64,000 bases of DNA, taken from assembly GCF_011397635.1 (NCBI RefSeq), contig NC_064767.1, positions 16,221,537 to 16,285,536 of the forward strand, read 5' to 3'. Source of the DNA: Epinephelus fuscoguttatus (Eukaryota; Chordata; Actinopteri; Perciformes; Serranidae). The position numbers and the translations under genes were made by a program. Shown here piece after piece: positions 1 through 14,125 of this stretch. Each line of letters opens with the position of its first letter. The first letter of the stretch is position 1. The notes under the pieces were generated by a model. That model did not search any database and was not told the origin of the DNA. It saw nothing but the letters and a program-made list of their open reading frames with translations.

Positions 1-122
1 CCGAAGGAACTGAAAGCTAATAGCCGTGGGCAGTTGGGGAAACTTAACTCATGAATCAGTGCGCTAATGCCAGAGCAGCAAGCCTGGAGCGCTGTAAGCG
101 TATGGCACAATCTCCACCCCCA

Positions 123-480
123 CCCCCCCCCCCCCCCTTCACTCTCACTCTCTCCCTCTTGCTTCCTTGATCTCCTTCATTTTCCTCAGTGACTCCCTTT
201 CTCCTCTCACTCTCCTTTCCCCTCTCTAACTGCTACTTATCTCTCATATTCACCATCGCTGCTGTGTTCACGTTCCACTTCTCTCTGACACATTTATTCT
301 TTTCTCTCACTCTTTTGCTCGATCATCCTTCCCCTGTCCTGCTATCTTATTTGTTCATTTCACTCTCTGTTCATTTCATTCTGTGTTCTCCCACTGTACT
401 GCATTCGCTGGTGCCATCATTTCTACTTTCTGCCTTCCTGCTCTTACAGTTCTTTCCCCTGAGCTCTCCCTAACTCTTTA
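123..480 (+). repeat. Pyrimidine-rich tract starting with C15
   Basis: C15 at 123-137 opens about 340 bp made mostly of C and T (CTCTCAC, CTTTCT). The 94-aa open frame at 189-473 is a Leu/Ser/Phe-rich product of this composition and is not a gene. Confidence 0.85.
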
Positions 481-497
481 TCCTCTCTTGTTTTCAA

Positions 498-640
498 AGA
501 GGAGAAAAGAAAAAAAAGTGCATCAGGAAAAAAAAGAAAGAGCTAAAGAGAGATGAAGATAGAGGAAAGAAAAAAAAGGGAGCTAGTATACGAGAGAGGA
601 GAGGGAGACGAGTAAAAGAGGAGAGACTAAAAGCTCATTA
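498..640 (+). repeat. Purine-rich tract
   Basis: About 140 bp of almost only A and G (GAGGAGAAAAGAAAAAAAAG and similar), starting close after the pyrimidine tract. The strand bias flips within some 20 bp. Confidence 0.85.
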
Positions 641-960
641 CTTTCCCCCTGATGGGAGAAAATGAGTGAGGGGGCAATAATAAAGCTTGAATTTTTCAAT
701 ACTGTTAAAAATGGGGCTCTGACAGCTCACCGCCAGTGCAAGGGACAGGCGCCGACAACGCATGGTGAGCCACCGAATTAGCAATACCATACATCATAAA
801 ATCTAATTAAATCAAGGAGCAGAATCAAATTAGTTTTCTGTGACTCAAACCGCCCGCCAAAAGGGCTCTATTAAATGAACTGTAGAGAGGGAATTAAATA
901 ATTCACAGTGAGGGATTTTGCATTTATACAAAAATTGTGCACTTAATTGTCCGTGCTATA
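640..960. promoter_or_regulatory. Candidate conserved non-coding block
   Basis: A repeat-free stretch mixing GC-rich parts (CAGCTCACCGCCAGTGCAAG) with homeodomain-core motifs (TAATTA at 804-809, GAATTAAATAATTC). It contains no ORF. The texture is typical of teleost conserved elements in gene deserts; conservation has not been tested. Confidence 0.3.
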
Positions 961-3143
961 TTACAGATTTGGCCTTATGTTAACAATGAGCCTAAAGCAC
1001 ACTTACTCGTGCACACTGGGCACACATTAGGGCCTACATGGTCGACAAGGCTTCAAACTAAGGGGATATTAGAGTACAACGGCTCGATGGCACAAGTATA
1101 GTAGAGCATAGGGGTCTAGAGGAGGCAAAGGGTACGCTGATTATACTCCAATGAGCTGTGATGTGTTAAAATGAAAGACAGGAGTGGTGAAAAAAGGGTT
1201 AAATAGTGACTTACGTGTAAGATATTACATTTGCTGCTTCAAAACTTGTGTTTGGATCTACAGCGTGATGGGCTTATTGAGAAACCCACAGGTAGACTAT
1301 CAAACTAAACATGTCAGATGAAGTTCTGTCATGAAAATGGAGCACTTTTGTTACAGCACCGTGCGAGCGTTCAACCATCCCAGCCATTCTCTTCGTCTCT
1401 CGCCCCCATACACCCTTTCTTTCAATCTCTCCATCTCCCGCGCTTCCCTCCCTGGCATCAAAACAGCACAACTTTATTATAGTCGCTGTCAATACCATAA
1501 TAATAAAAGAACGCGGAGGGGAGAGACTACCATATTACACTTTTAACGAGAATATAGCAGATGCACATTGAGTGAATATTGAGTTTTAAAACTTGTCGGT
1601 GTGTGATTTGTGGCCTTGTCAGTACAAATATTTTTCAATGTCACAGCAGCAAGCCGGGGCTGTCACTTCGGCGGTCAGCTGGGACGGGGGGGAGGCAAAA
1701 CACAATGATCTGGCCCTTAATGGAGAACCGCTGGGACTGGCATGGAGGTGATGAAGCACTGTTTAGTTTGCGGCTGCCATATTTCTGCTTGGGGACGCTA
1801 TTATAAAACACAGTGTTATTTTGTCAGATTTCAATCATGAGCCAGGTTATTTGTCACCTGCTGTCACATTGTTGGGGCAAGTCAGGCTGACGGTGAAATA
1901 TGACCTGTCCCAGCCCAACCCCCCCGCTCAGGAGAAGACGAGAGTTTTCTTTAGTCTCGAGGTAAAACTAAGAACAACTGTATAGATCTGCTGTTCCACT
2001 TTTTGTCTCATGATATCAGCATAGAGGCAAAAAAAATGCTCTATACTGAATTTTTATCTTGTATCACGACTTTCCTCTTTTTTCTCTTCAACATCCTCCA
2101 ATCAATCTTTTTGTATTTTTCTTCTGCTATTTTCAATTCAGTTATACTGTCATTGGAAGTTATCTTTTAGAGTAATCACAGGTCTTGGTGTCTTTGTTTA
2201 GCAGGAGTGACAGTGTCAAGTGTCCTCACGGAGGAAGCCCCAGGGAGTCATGGTTTAATTTCCTCCAATAAAAAAGTCCATTTCAGTTGGCTTTTACTCA
2301 CATATGACTTTATTGTGCATCCGTATAAGCTGGGTATTAAGATAATAACAGTGTTCACCCTCTCTTTACACCCCATGTTGATCGTAAGAAGTCGCAAATG
2401 GCTAGTCGGACACAAGAACATCCAGGTGTGGGTCAAATTCAAAGGCCCCTCTGCTCTTGAAGACCTCCATTTCGATTCACAGCCATAAGAGCATCTAATC
2501 CCTTCTGCAACATTCTGTGCTCTAACAACACCTCGCTAAATATTTCAGGGAATCAATTCATTTTTCTTACAGATCACAAAGTGATTTAATCAGGTTCAAG
2601 CATGCAGTTCAGTGACATATGATGAGCATTATGCCCCTGCACGCTTATTCCTGACAGATATCATGTGGAATGCTATTCCATTTGCTATTTAATTTTCCCT
2701 CTCAGCGGTTACATCTTCTGTGTCTGAAATGTAGAGGAAAACAAGAACCTGGCTCCTCGATTTGCTTACTGACATTGAAATCTGCTTTTCAGTTCACTGT
2801 ACATGTCAGCCACTCAGGCACCCCTCAGTAACTTCATTTCCAAATGATATCAGTTTTATTTCCTTGTCGCCCTTGTGTTTGAACGTCATGGCCTCTACCC
2901 TAACATGAAAGGTGTAATCCGCACTCTTTAAAATCAGACGTTTCCTTGACTTTATGCCAAATGAACTGCCAGCATGCACCATTACTTTAGACTGTTTGTA
3001 GATGCTGTTGAAACCAAATATAACAATATGCAAATAAAATTTGATTTCTAACACGGCCTTCTGTTGGTTGGGAGACAGGGGTGACATTGTGTGCCTTCCT
3101 AGTCCCTGAATAAAGGTGTGTTATTGCCTGCTCTGTCTGCATG

Positions 3144-3160
3144 CCCCCCCCCCCCCCCCC
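3144..3160 (+). repeat. C17 homopolymer
   Basis: Seventeen C in a row; length is prone to sequencing error. Confidence 0.95.
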
Positions 3161-3385
3161 ACCATTACTGGACCGTTTACTAAACAGCTTTTGTAGATGA
3201 ACCGAAATATGTAAAGCATGAAAAACTTTTTCCTTGTTGCCTGCATTTCACTTCTTCCTGCACTTTAAATCCTCCATGCATTCATGGATCAGGTGGCTCT
3301 GACTAAGTGCATCTTGCTATCCCGTGCACAGACATGAAAATACAGTACAAACTACATACACATGCAGCACTGCACACACATAAGC

Positions 3386-3406
3386 AAACACACACACACA
3401 CACACA
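3386..3406 (+). repeat. (CA)n microsatellite
   Basis: Short CA run in a wider CA-rich stretch (3355-3410). Confidence 0.85.
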
Positions 3407-3713
3407 ACAACCATTAGCTTTGGCTGACACGATAGCCATTAGCACACTGTTTCTAGTTGTGTGCGCTCCATTCCAAAAGAAGAATCATTTACATAATGTG
3501 TGTTTTCCCCAAACGGTGTGAACAACCGGCACTTTGTGTAGGTTTCCTGCTGGCAAATGTTTCAAACTGACCTTGGGAAACGGTCCATCTGCAAACGCTA
3601 CGCAGTCACATCCATAATGGGCCTTTTACTTGTTTTTGTGTATATGTGTGTGTCTGCAAGCATGCAGATGTGCGTTTGAGAGAGTGTGTGTATCTCCATG
3701 TGCACACTTCCCC

Positions 3714-3737
3714 TCTGTGTGTGTGTGTGTGTGTGTC
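3714..3737 (+). repeat. (TG)n microsatellite
   Basis: Uninterrupted TG repeat inside a longer TG-rich region (3640-3750). Confidence 0.88.
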
Positions 3738-6700
3738 TGCGTGTGTCTACAGCTGATGACTCTGTGCCAGCCGGACGGCTTTTATACGTATTAATATTAA
3801 TATGTGCCTGAGCTGCAGCCCATCACATCCCTGCCCCCTGGTGCAGAGTGTCCAAGGGCGGCCATTATCATCCTGTTCTGACTGTCAGTGAACCTGGAGG
3901 AAAGTAAGACAGGCACGTGGATTACCGTGCCAGGGTCAAACAGTCAGGCCAATACAGCTCAAACCACCAGTCGTGTGGAGGATGCTGTAAAATGCACTTG
4001 GGTGACGTGCATCTATTTGTACTGCAATTCCATATGAAATGCATCCCCATATGGCCTACACACTGCCTTACACACACAGTCACATGCTCAGAAATATGCA
4101 CACAGCCCTCATATACACATATAAAAAGGTATACCATATGTGTGCTGCAATAAAAAAAAATCCCCTCATACTGATGTTTATCAGGCACCTCACCATGTAT
4201 AATCTATGGCAAGTCTTTTCCGACTAAGTTGGTGTCTTGGTCCCGAGGGCAGTATTGATGATAATGTTAACCATGTCCCATAAAATCAATCAATCAATGG
4301 AATATTAAATGTATATGTCTGGGAGGTTGTCAGTGGAGCGCTCAGGGGTGAATCTCCAATAGCCTGTCAAGGTTTATTGCCTTTTATGGGGGATCCACCA
4401 ATGCACTGTTTCCGTGAAAATACACCTGTACAGTATATCAAAGGGGGCTGTGACATCAGAGCTACAGACAGAAAGTGAAGACAACCAAACACTCCCCGTC
4501 CCTCTCTCCTTTTCCCCCTCTCTTTTATATGCTCAGACAGAAACGCGCCCCACCACTACACACCAAAATAGATGAATTTTGCTCCAACAAAGGCGGTATG
4601 GTAATTAAATGTAAGATAAGGCCATTCAGAATGCCCAAGACTGTGCCAGGCAAATATCCTGATCAGCTTAAAATCAACCAAGTGGGACAGAATAACAAAA
4701 ATCCAAATTGGTTGGTCTAGATCAGCCTGATAGGGCTTTCAATATAATACACAACAATGGCCAAAATGAATAGGAATCAAATTACAAGAGCTGTGATATG
4801 GCATGAAACTGCACGGGGGAATTCAAGCACAATCACTTTTCAATGTGGCTTCCAATATTGCAGCCAATCCTCGCACGATTCATATCCGATCACAAATAAT
4901 GTTTATCACCCTCATATCTCTCTCCCTAATGGAAAAGGCCTAGTGTTGGGGTTTAAGGAGTGCATTCATTTTTAATGAGGTCTGGGCATTGGCCAGAATG
5001 AAATGAACAGGCTGAGAGTTTTGGACCACAGTATAGCAGCGGCTGGCAGTAAAAGGTCGATCCATTCCTTCTAATTTGACCAGGTTATGTGCGACTATAA
5101 GTTGCTAAGTTGTTTATTACAGCCGAGCAGCATTTTCACTATAATGTTACAGGACTGTTTAGAAAAGGTGCAAAGCTCAGTTGCTCTTAAAGATCTTTTT
5201 CTCCTGGTAGGAACTTTCAAAGGGTTGCACCATGTTAAAAAGATGGAATAGTGCGACAAAGAGCACGATGGTGTTTTTGAGTGGTTTCAGATCCATAATA
5301 TTGAGGTTTTGAATAACCTTAGTGGTTGCATGTGTGTTTTCAATTTGTAAAACTCTCAAAGTGTCAGACACTTTACACTTGTAGGACCAATCCTGTCTCG
5401 TAGAAATGTTTGTGTGTAATAAACTACTTTCTTAATTACATTGTGGTGGCAATATGTGATGAAACACTATTCATGTACTGCAAAGGCTTCAGAAGGGGGT
5501 GGTTGGGGAGGATAGTGGGCGTACAAAGTGCAAGACCTTGACACCACTTTGGTTTTGCTTCTAGAGCCCCGTCTTAGGTTTAGGCAACAAAAGCACTTTG
5601 GTTCTGGTTAGAGGAAGATCATAATTTTGGTTAAATGACAATAAAAGGGCAAAAAACTATGGCTGAAAACAACAGAAACACATCGTCTGTAAACATTCGT
5701 CAACATTTGCACTATCCATACGTTCACTATCAATATTTCTGCGACTTGCATGATACATTAATGAACATAATTTTTCTAAATTTCCTCACTCATAATGTAT
5801 TTGCTGTTTCACATAAGTTCTATATAAGTGTAATTTTTAGGAGACAGGGCTGTAGGACTTATATTTTCTATATGTCCATCTGATTTTCAACCAACAAAAT
5901 GATGCACTTGCAGAGCTGCAAAGAGAAGCTACATCACTTGAACCAAGTAATTCTCTATAGTGTTTATGAGTTCAGAAGGACCATCAAATTTCATGTAAAA
6001 TAAGCTCTCACGCAGGAGAAGACACTCATATTTTACATCTAATTCTGGAGGAGAAGATGTATTTCCTGCTTCCCCAGGAAGCATGATTGGTGTGTGACTG
6101 CGCGTCGTGACGAGATCACTTGGCGGGGCTGAGGATAAAATGTCGCTTAGGATAATGTGATTGCCCTTAAGGTACAAGGAGGTGAATTATATTCCCTGAT
6201 TTATAATCTGAAAATTAAAGACTCACTCATTTTCTAATTTAATTCCACCTTCAATGGAACAATGTTCACTCTGAGCCAAATTGGCGAATAATGTTACTAA
6301 TTCAGATGCAGATGTAATTTCTATTCGGGGGGCTGCGGCGCGTGGTGATGAACGAGTCCCGGATGGATCGTTGCCACTCCTATCTCCCCGTCTCGACAAT
6401 TCCCCAGCAGTTGTGATAATAACCTGAGCAATAAAGGAGGGAGAGGCAGTGCTACCCTGTTCCACTCCTCATACCCCAAGTCATCTGATACTTCATCTAA
6501 TAGTATTTCTGTCCTTTCCTGTGTCACTCTGTCTTAAGGCAGCTGACACTGCGCTCTTCCATACAGGAAAACAGTGGAGGCCGCATATTATCGATGTAAA
6601 ACTGCATTAACATGAAGACTCCTAATAACCTGCATAATTACTGCTGCCTTCTGCAATACAAAAAAGTCATTGCAATAAATCTGCTGTTAAAAACTTGATT

Positions 6701-9580
6701 GAATGCAGGGTAAATGTCAAGGTAATTATGAGGCGATGAGGGTTAAAAGCAACGTTAAATCCTCCCACAGAGTGGTGACATTCAAGCGAAGGAGGAAGAG
6801 ATAGCGAGGGAAGGTAGGAGGAGAGCGATGGGGAGAGGGCCGAGTTTGTAAATGTGGCAGGCAATACGAATCTAACAGTTCCTCACTTGTCACTGCCCTT
6901 TTATTTATGACTGCCAACCATTTGAGATATGACCTCTGTATGACTGGTTTCTTCCTGCACGCTAATGGGTCCATTAAGGACAGAATTCATCATGTAAAAT
7001 ATCATAATGACACAAACACGTTCAGTCTGCACATGTGAGTGTTGAATTACAGATTCCTGATTTAGCTATTTCCATGTTAGCTCACTTGACCTGGCGAGGG
7101 AACATGCACCCTCAACACAGGACTCGCTTCAATCCCAAGGTGCAGGAGGTCACCAGGTGGAGATGAACAGGGACAGAGGGCAATATGTACACCCAGTTCT
7201 TTCTACGCTTGGTTCTAGGAAGGAAGTCTGCTGAATTTGTTCGAGGGCCGCATCATCATTGCAATTTTAACTTGTGCAATAAACACATTATGAAAGACTG
7301 ATATTGCACTCAGGGATTTTTTAGTTAGTAGAAACACAGAATCAGTAGAAAACTACACTTTAAAATGTAACGACCATTTATTATTATTGGTGCTTTTTGT
7401 GCTCAGTTCAATTTGTTCAATAAAAGAATGTTGGAAATAATTTTTAATTTAGCAAGCAATTAGTTGTATTTTATCAGCTGTTGGGTTCCTTGAACAAAAA
7501 ATGTAATTTATTACTCATTACACATTCTTCTCTTCAAAAGTACTATTATTACTTTTCCGTTACACCCCAAAATTCCGACTTTGCATGTGGGCCTCTGTGT
7601 GAACATTGGGCTCATCATTGGTAATGCTATGACAAAGGCAAATAATTTTTTTAAGTGGGGGTGTTCTGTTGCCAATGACTAGTACTCTCCCAAAAATCTG
7701 TCCGACAGACCAAAAGTGAATCATAGAGATAGGCAACGTTTTATTCACCACACATCCATCCATCCATGTCGCTTGTAGCCTGCAGCTGTCCACCATTAAA
7801 ATTTAGTTTTGGTTGTTTTGCCTGCAGCTATCCTCTGTGGTAAAGGATGGTTCATTTTTGGCACAGTGTATTTCCTGGAGCTTCATGTTGATGTGCTGTG
7901 TTAGTAGGTGTTTTGAGAGATAAGAGTTTGTGGGGGGTTTTCCAGTGGAAAGAATCTTAGTTCTCACTGCCTGGGACAACAATGCTCTTGTCATCTTTGC
8001 TCCCAACAGCATCAAAGTAATGGAAATGTTTTTAGGCGTCTCCATCTTCCAAGCTAGCTTGCTGCTTTGGTGGTGCATGCACGACAATTATGAAAATGAA
8101 TTTGGGGATATGCTTGATTTTTGGATTTCAAATCAATAGGCAGGTGACAACAAAAGTCAGGTTGGAACAAGTTGTTTTGGGGGTAACTGTAATATTATCA
8201 ATGAACTTTTTCTGATTCATTTTATCATATATCTTCATATCTTTTTATTTATAGCAAGTGATATTATTTTACATAATAATCCATGTATGTGTGGCAAATG
8301 TATGTGGTATCTGTGGGGTATGTGTATATGTTGGGTTGGCACTCAAGATGTATGGAAGCGTGAAGAAAATTTTCCTAATAGAACAAATAAATGAATCTAT
8401 CTATTTATCTATCTACGATATTTAACAACATTATCACATATTTTCCTCATATCGTGCAGCCCAAATTCGTCCATCCACCTCAGCATCAAGCAGCCATACA
8501 GATGCCATCATACAAGTATTTAGCCGAGGTGCTGGCAGAGGTCAGGTCATTTACTCACCGTTCAGCCTCGGTGAGGAATGGACAGGTTGGGTGAGGAGGG
8601 GGTGGCAACACAGCTGAGAGGTTGTGGCTGTCGTGTCGTGTGCCTCCTCTTCAGAGCCTAATGATCTGCTGAGCATAATGACCCCAAGACGACGGGGCCT
8701 CTACAAGCCTTGACTAGGCCTCCTCCAGCCCCTGCTCACACTCACTTCACTCCTGAAATAATGTGGAAAGAAAGGATTTTTTTTTTCTTGCTGTTTTGTT
8801 CTCCCCTGATCTCTCCCCCTCTGCTATCCACCCCCAGCCACTGTACAAGCCAAGGCTCCATGACAAAAAGCCAATAGAGTTAGCTGCCAAGGCTTGGAGC
8901 TCTGAGAGGGATAACTGGCGCAGAAGGTTAAAGCAACAATGTGCTCAGCCCCATTGAGCTGCTCCTTCTGTGTTGCTGGTGAATGTCCGTGTGTGTGTGT
9001 GCGTATCTCAAAATCAGTGTGTATATAAGGTGTCAAGGGTTGTTAAAACGTATATGCTCCGGTATATCTAAAAGAACACCTGTTCACTTGTGTATTCTGC
9101 AGCTACCCAAATAACGAGGGCCTCATTTGATTTCAATCAAACCTTAGTTATGAGTTTAAGAGTTTAGGAGAAACTCAATACGTGCATTATGTAGAATGAA
9201 AGAACGTGAAGGGTAAAGCACACACGGGCTTCGTAAATTGCCTCAGTGGAAATGCTAATTATTCGCTTCTTTCATTTTGAAACGGTGACCGAAATGCACT
9301 CATTTGACAGACTCTGAAGTGAAAAGCAAATGTCTGGGTTTTCAGATTACAAATGGCTTTCTCTCGCAGGTAACAATTTCAAGGCTACTGCTTTTCCACA
9401 GAAGGGACACAGCCACAATGAAAGGTGTGATATCCCCCTCTCTGCAAACCATAATGGTGCCTTGTTTGAAAATGACAGGTGTACGAATGAGGCCCTCTCT
9501 TTTCCTAAGTACGGCAAACCGTGGTCATTCACTCTGCTTTGTTTTTAGCGTAATAGCCCCATTTACAAAATGTCGGTGAA

Positions 9581-9910
9581 ATTAATGTGGGACAAACGCG
9601 GCGGTAACCGAGCCAACTAATTTTTGCTCATTCAACTTGAATTATTAATAGGTGAGAAATATACCATATGCTTTCAGAGGAACGGCATACATTCATTTTA
9701 TACAGAATTGCTGCTGTTTTGTGAAAAGTATAAGTAGCTTAACTGCTCTTTTCAAAAGGGGTGACTTATATGGAGGCCTTAATGATGTATAAATCAGCCC
9801 GTGTAATTACGCTTCCAGCTGCTGCCTTGGGCCGGGCTGAAACTATAGGCCCTCAGCTCCGAGACTGGAGCCTTCATCACCTGAATCCCTTTTAATCAAG
9901 CAGCACTAGT
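9581..9910. promoter_or_regulatory. Candidate conserved non-coding block
   Basis: Repeat-free, with GAATTATTAATAGG, TAATTA at 9804-9809 and TTTTAATCAAGC beside GC-rich pieces such as GCTGCCTTGGGCCGGGCTG. No coding potential is seen. Assignment as an enhancer-like element is inference from composition. Confidence 0.3.
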
Positions 9911-12140
9911 TTTCTCTCCTCAGATCACATTATTATGAGTTATTGAGAGAGAGGGTGGGGGGAGACAGAGAGCGTGTTCATGGCTGTATGTACTTATATA
10001 GGTGTGAGTGTGTGTAAAAGAAGAACATAAGTGTGTGTTAGTACATTTGCAAACATGCTTATGTATGTGTATATATGTGTATGAAGCTGTGCACACATGT
10101 GGCACACATACCAAACACTTTTTTCCGTATAACTTAAGTACAGTATTGTCCATATTGATTTTATCTGAAAATATAGAAGAACAAATTGACTGACAAACAT
10201 CTGCCAGTGTTGGTAACTTGATATTCTGCCACTCGTGACTAAAGCTTCCTGCTCACATGTACAGCCAGTTCATTACAGGTTCAGTGTTGGGTTTAGCACC
10301 GTGTGGGTTTGCTTTGGTGAAGAGATGGGGCACCACCTAGTGCACAGTCAGCGCCACAGCCATCTGTCCCTCCACTGAAGCCTTTGTTGCTGATTATTAT
10401 TTTTTAACACACATTAAATTCATGTTCATGTAGATAACTGCAACAACTTTAGCTGCTGCCTTTTGCATCTATAGTAAAATGTACTTTTTGCCCTTGCAAT
10501 GAAAGCATTAACAAGCCCAGGTCTGCTGCGACTGTGCTATACATGATGGAGTGGGTGTTCCGCATTATACAGGAAACCCTCAAAAACTGAGCTACCTCCC
10601 TGTCACATCTAAAAGTGGCAAAAATACTCCAATGCCAAAACAGGGACTGTCAAACTCTGTTTAAGAATCAGATTAGAAAACATCGTAGGAGCAGCGGTGG
10701 TGTATGAAGTTCTATCTTTGAAAAAGCCATACACTTTGCATATACGAGCTGCATTTGTTTGGCAGAGCTGAGAAAGATGCAAAGCACTATGGTCACACTG
10801 ACTCCGGTAATAAGGGCACTGGAAAACAACAAAGGCCGACCAATGACTTACTGTAAAGTATGACAATGTGCTTCTGGAATGACTCCCTTCCTGAGAAAAG
10901 CTCAGGTACTGTAAATAGAGGTGAAATTTAAATGTGACTGGAAGGCTGTCAGTGTCCTTTTGTTGTGTCGCAGACTGCATCAGTTATCATTTACATGTGG
11001 TCCTCGTCCTGAGGTCGCAGAGATCTTTTTCATGCAAATGACTTCTGCATAACCCTGACACATATCTAGTCATTGTTGCAGTAATTGAAAACAATGCTTG
11101 TGAGTCTGCAAGTAAATATCAAGAACTTATGACCCCTCTGAGTCATTTGTGACTCACAAGTGACCATCTAAACAACATCTAAACAGCTCTATTTACATAT
11201 ATACGCAGGGCACAGTGTTCAATAAAATGACCTATTTGACAATAATAATACTAATAAGTAGACACACAAAATTTACAACAAGGCAAACTAATGTAAAAAA
11301 TGTTAATTTGTCTCTTCTTTTACACACGGTGGATGTTTGTAACAAAGGTGGACATCTTAATAGTGAGCAGAGTGAAACCATATTGGGATTAATGACCAAG
11401 CGCCTCCTTGTTAATTGTCACATCAAACAAACAGGTCCTAATTGGCAAAGGTTCCAGCTCGGTGCTAAGTGGACACAGAGTGGGCGCTGCCTCTAGATCG
11501 GTCTCTTTGTCTGCTTTCATTAGTTGGTCAAGCCCCTACATTAAGAAGCCCGCACTGGAGTCGTGTTTTCTTTGGTGGGTAATGAAACACACACCTGCTA
11601 CTCTCAGCCAATGAATAGAAACTTGAATCTAATATCACCATCATGTGGCTTCTATTAGTGTTCACAATCCCTGTGTCGTGTGTTGATTTTTGCATTCTGT
11701 GCGTGTTTGTTTGTCTAGTTGTGCGGCAGCTTTAAGAGAAAACAGAAAAGAGAGACATACATAGCAAGAGAGAGGAAAAGGATGATGAAGTGAGGAAACT
11801 TACGTTCAAGCAGAGAGGTCAGTCCTGAGTTCAACTTCATCCACAATGGCCCGCAGCTGCCCGAGGGAAACATTGAAACAAACTATGAACTCAATTTAAG
11901 ATCTTCTTACATTTTATGATCTAAAACCTTAAGTGATAACGTTTGCTCAACAAAATATTTTGATTGATTTTGGTATGTAACTGCAGGAACATGGCACAAT
12001 CAGAAAAAAATCAGGAGGAAAGGCTAATATGAATATTTGTCTGGTGATACTTGAGTGAGCTGGTGATGAAAATTAAAATTAGATTGCTTAGATTTACTTT
12101 GTCAAATTTATATACATGCACACACTCATATGCACAAGTG

Positions 12141-12142
<2 letters not shown>

Positions 12143-12186
<44 letters not shown>
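12143..12186 (+). repeat. (CA)n microsatellite
   Basis: About 22 CA units. It creates a false VCVCVC open frame on the minus strand. Confidence 0.95.
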
Positions 12187-12190
<4 letters not shown>

Positions 12191-12790
12191 AACACGCTGC
12201 TCCATCTTGAAATGCTAATTTATGATTAGCATCATTATGCAGTAGTGTAATTTCACAAAAGCCTTCCCACAGTGGCACACAAAAGACTCATTCACCGCCA
12301 GAGCTGCTCTGTGTGGGGAAGAATTATGGCACGCAGATGAATTCATTCATGTGGGAAAGGATTTATTCGATAATTATAGACCTTCACAGTTTTAATGCCA
12401 CTTAATGAGGAGCTTGCATAGTGTGATTCCTACTCGGGCTGACGAATGGATGTTGGTTTTTATTCTGGTGTTTTTTGTTTTGCTCTGTGCAACATCTGTT
12501 AGCCTTTCTATGCTGAGAGCTAGCTGCGGCGGCAGTGCTTGTGGGGCCTGATTCTTCACTCTATGTGCTCTACAACACGTCATATTAAGTAGGCAATTAA
12601 TTAATAGGCTGGTGGTCAGGTATGAATAAATATTGTAATTACAGGGCTAATACATATAAAAATGCCACTACTCCCATTCTGCTCTAATATTAAAGATGCT
12701 CTAATAATATTTTCTGATTTTATTTAAATCCAATTAAATCAATAATTAAAATAACATAACAAAACGTCACAAAAAACAACTTTGTTACTC

Positions 12791-13290
12791 TTTACCTGAC
12801 ATCATATGCTTTGTTTACTTCTGCGAGCAGCTGGCGATAAACAAAGACTCATACATCATCCAGCTCAAGGCCGTCGCTCTCTGACAACAATGTTTACCAT
12901 AATGTCAGTCTTAATGCCTCATAGCCATGTTGTTGTGGAGAGGTAATTAAGTTGCCAAAGTTTAATTGCTCAATCACCAGCAGTTAACAAAGAGGCGTCA
13001 GTGCCCCCCCTATACTTTCGACGTACTATATTTATAATGGCTAACAATTATAGCAAGGGCCCTTTAGCTGGGATAGCACTAGTAAAAGCTGCTGGCACTA
13101 ATGAAAAGCTATAATCAGTCCGCCCACAGCAGTTATTAGGAGCAAATTATGGGTCAGTTGAAGGGCTAGCAGTTATATGCATTAAGATAAATAATGCTGC
13201 AGCTTGTGGCGAGCGCAGCAAATGAATGAGTAGCATATGTACCTCTACTTGTACCCATAATGCAGATACACTAATGACTTCTATCATTGG
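12791..13290. promoter_or_regulatory. Candidate conserved non-coding block
   Basis: About 500 bp without repeats or long ORFs, holding AACAATGTTTACC, TAATTA at 12944-12949, GGCTAACAATTATAG, GCAAATTATGGGTCA and TGCATTAAGATAAATAATGC. The density of AT-core transcription-factor-like motifs stands out from its surroundings. No alignment was possible. Confidence 0.33.
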
Positions 13291-14102
13291 GTTTTAAAGA
13301 AGTGTCACTTTTTTACTTTGTAGCTAAAAAAACTGCAGCTTTTCACTGATGCAAACAAAAAAAAATCTTTATACATATACAAGTAAGGCCTTCTGTGTTC
13401 ACCCTTGCCCAGTTTGTAGCCATTAAAACCAATTTATTGACCATCACACACCACACCACTTTGTCAAGCACTTTCTAAATCTTGATGGCCGACTTCCAGA
13501 TCAGTGCGCTTTCTTTTGCCAGCAGAAGCATGCTTTGCAAACTCTCTAATTGCAGCATTACTATGCAGAGTGGACTATAACCCTTCTCTCCCCATCATCC
13601 CCTCTCTCCCTCGACTCCTTTCTCTCCCCGTCTTCCTTTCACTCCTTCACTCTGCCCTGCTCTCTCTTCCTATTCGGTTGCTCGGCCGGGCCCGCTGGAA
13701 TGCTACGTCTCTTTGATCAAGTCTTCATTATCGGTGACTCTGTGACGCTCGGCTGTCCGCGGCTACGGGGGCTAGCTGAGGGAGAAGCGTGGCCTCCATG
13801 TGCAAGAGGCCTCTCCACACAAGACTGAACAATTGCCAGGCATCCCGCCTCCATTAATGAGAAGCATCCCCATCCAGTGCAGTCCCCGGGCAGCCTCCAC
13901 CAGGTGGAATGCTCGGGCCCTGTCACTCATAGCATTGCTGAGGGCTATTAGCTATTCATTAAGTGACTGACTGACTGCCTAGCTGTATCAATTAGGGGAT
14001 AGTTGATATGTCTGTTATTGTCAGACTCTGCTTGAGATTGCACTGCTTTTCATTCAATGTCTGCTTTTCGTTTTGTACTGAGGCAGAGCTGTTACATTTG
14101 TA

Positions 14103-14125
14103 GTGTGTGTGTGTGTGTGTGTGTG
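14103..14125 (+). repeat. (GT)n microsatellite
   Basis: About 11 GT units. Confidence 0.92.

Larger units (their letters stand above)
961..9580. other. Gene-free interval
   Basis: No supported gene. It holds the C17, CA and TG tracts listed separately, an AATC run near 4285-4297, an ATCT-rich run at 8391-8416 after an AATAAA (possibly a decayed retroelement tail), and short repeat-like pieces near 5575-5640 (GTTTAGGCAACAAAAGCACT) and 7490-7560. Some parts (about 4900-5130 and 6540-6720) have regulatory-type texture. All open frames are under 95 codons, without recognisable domains. Confidence 0.6.

Noticed and set aside
189..473. 94-codon Leu/Ser/Phe-rich frame with membrane-like composition
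   Set aside because: It is the direct translation of a C/T-rich low-complexity tract.
12011..12205. Open frame with VCVCVC on the minus strand
   Set aside because: It is a translation of the (CA)n microsatellite at 12143-12186.
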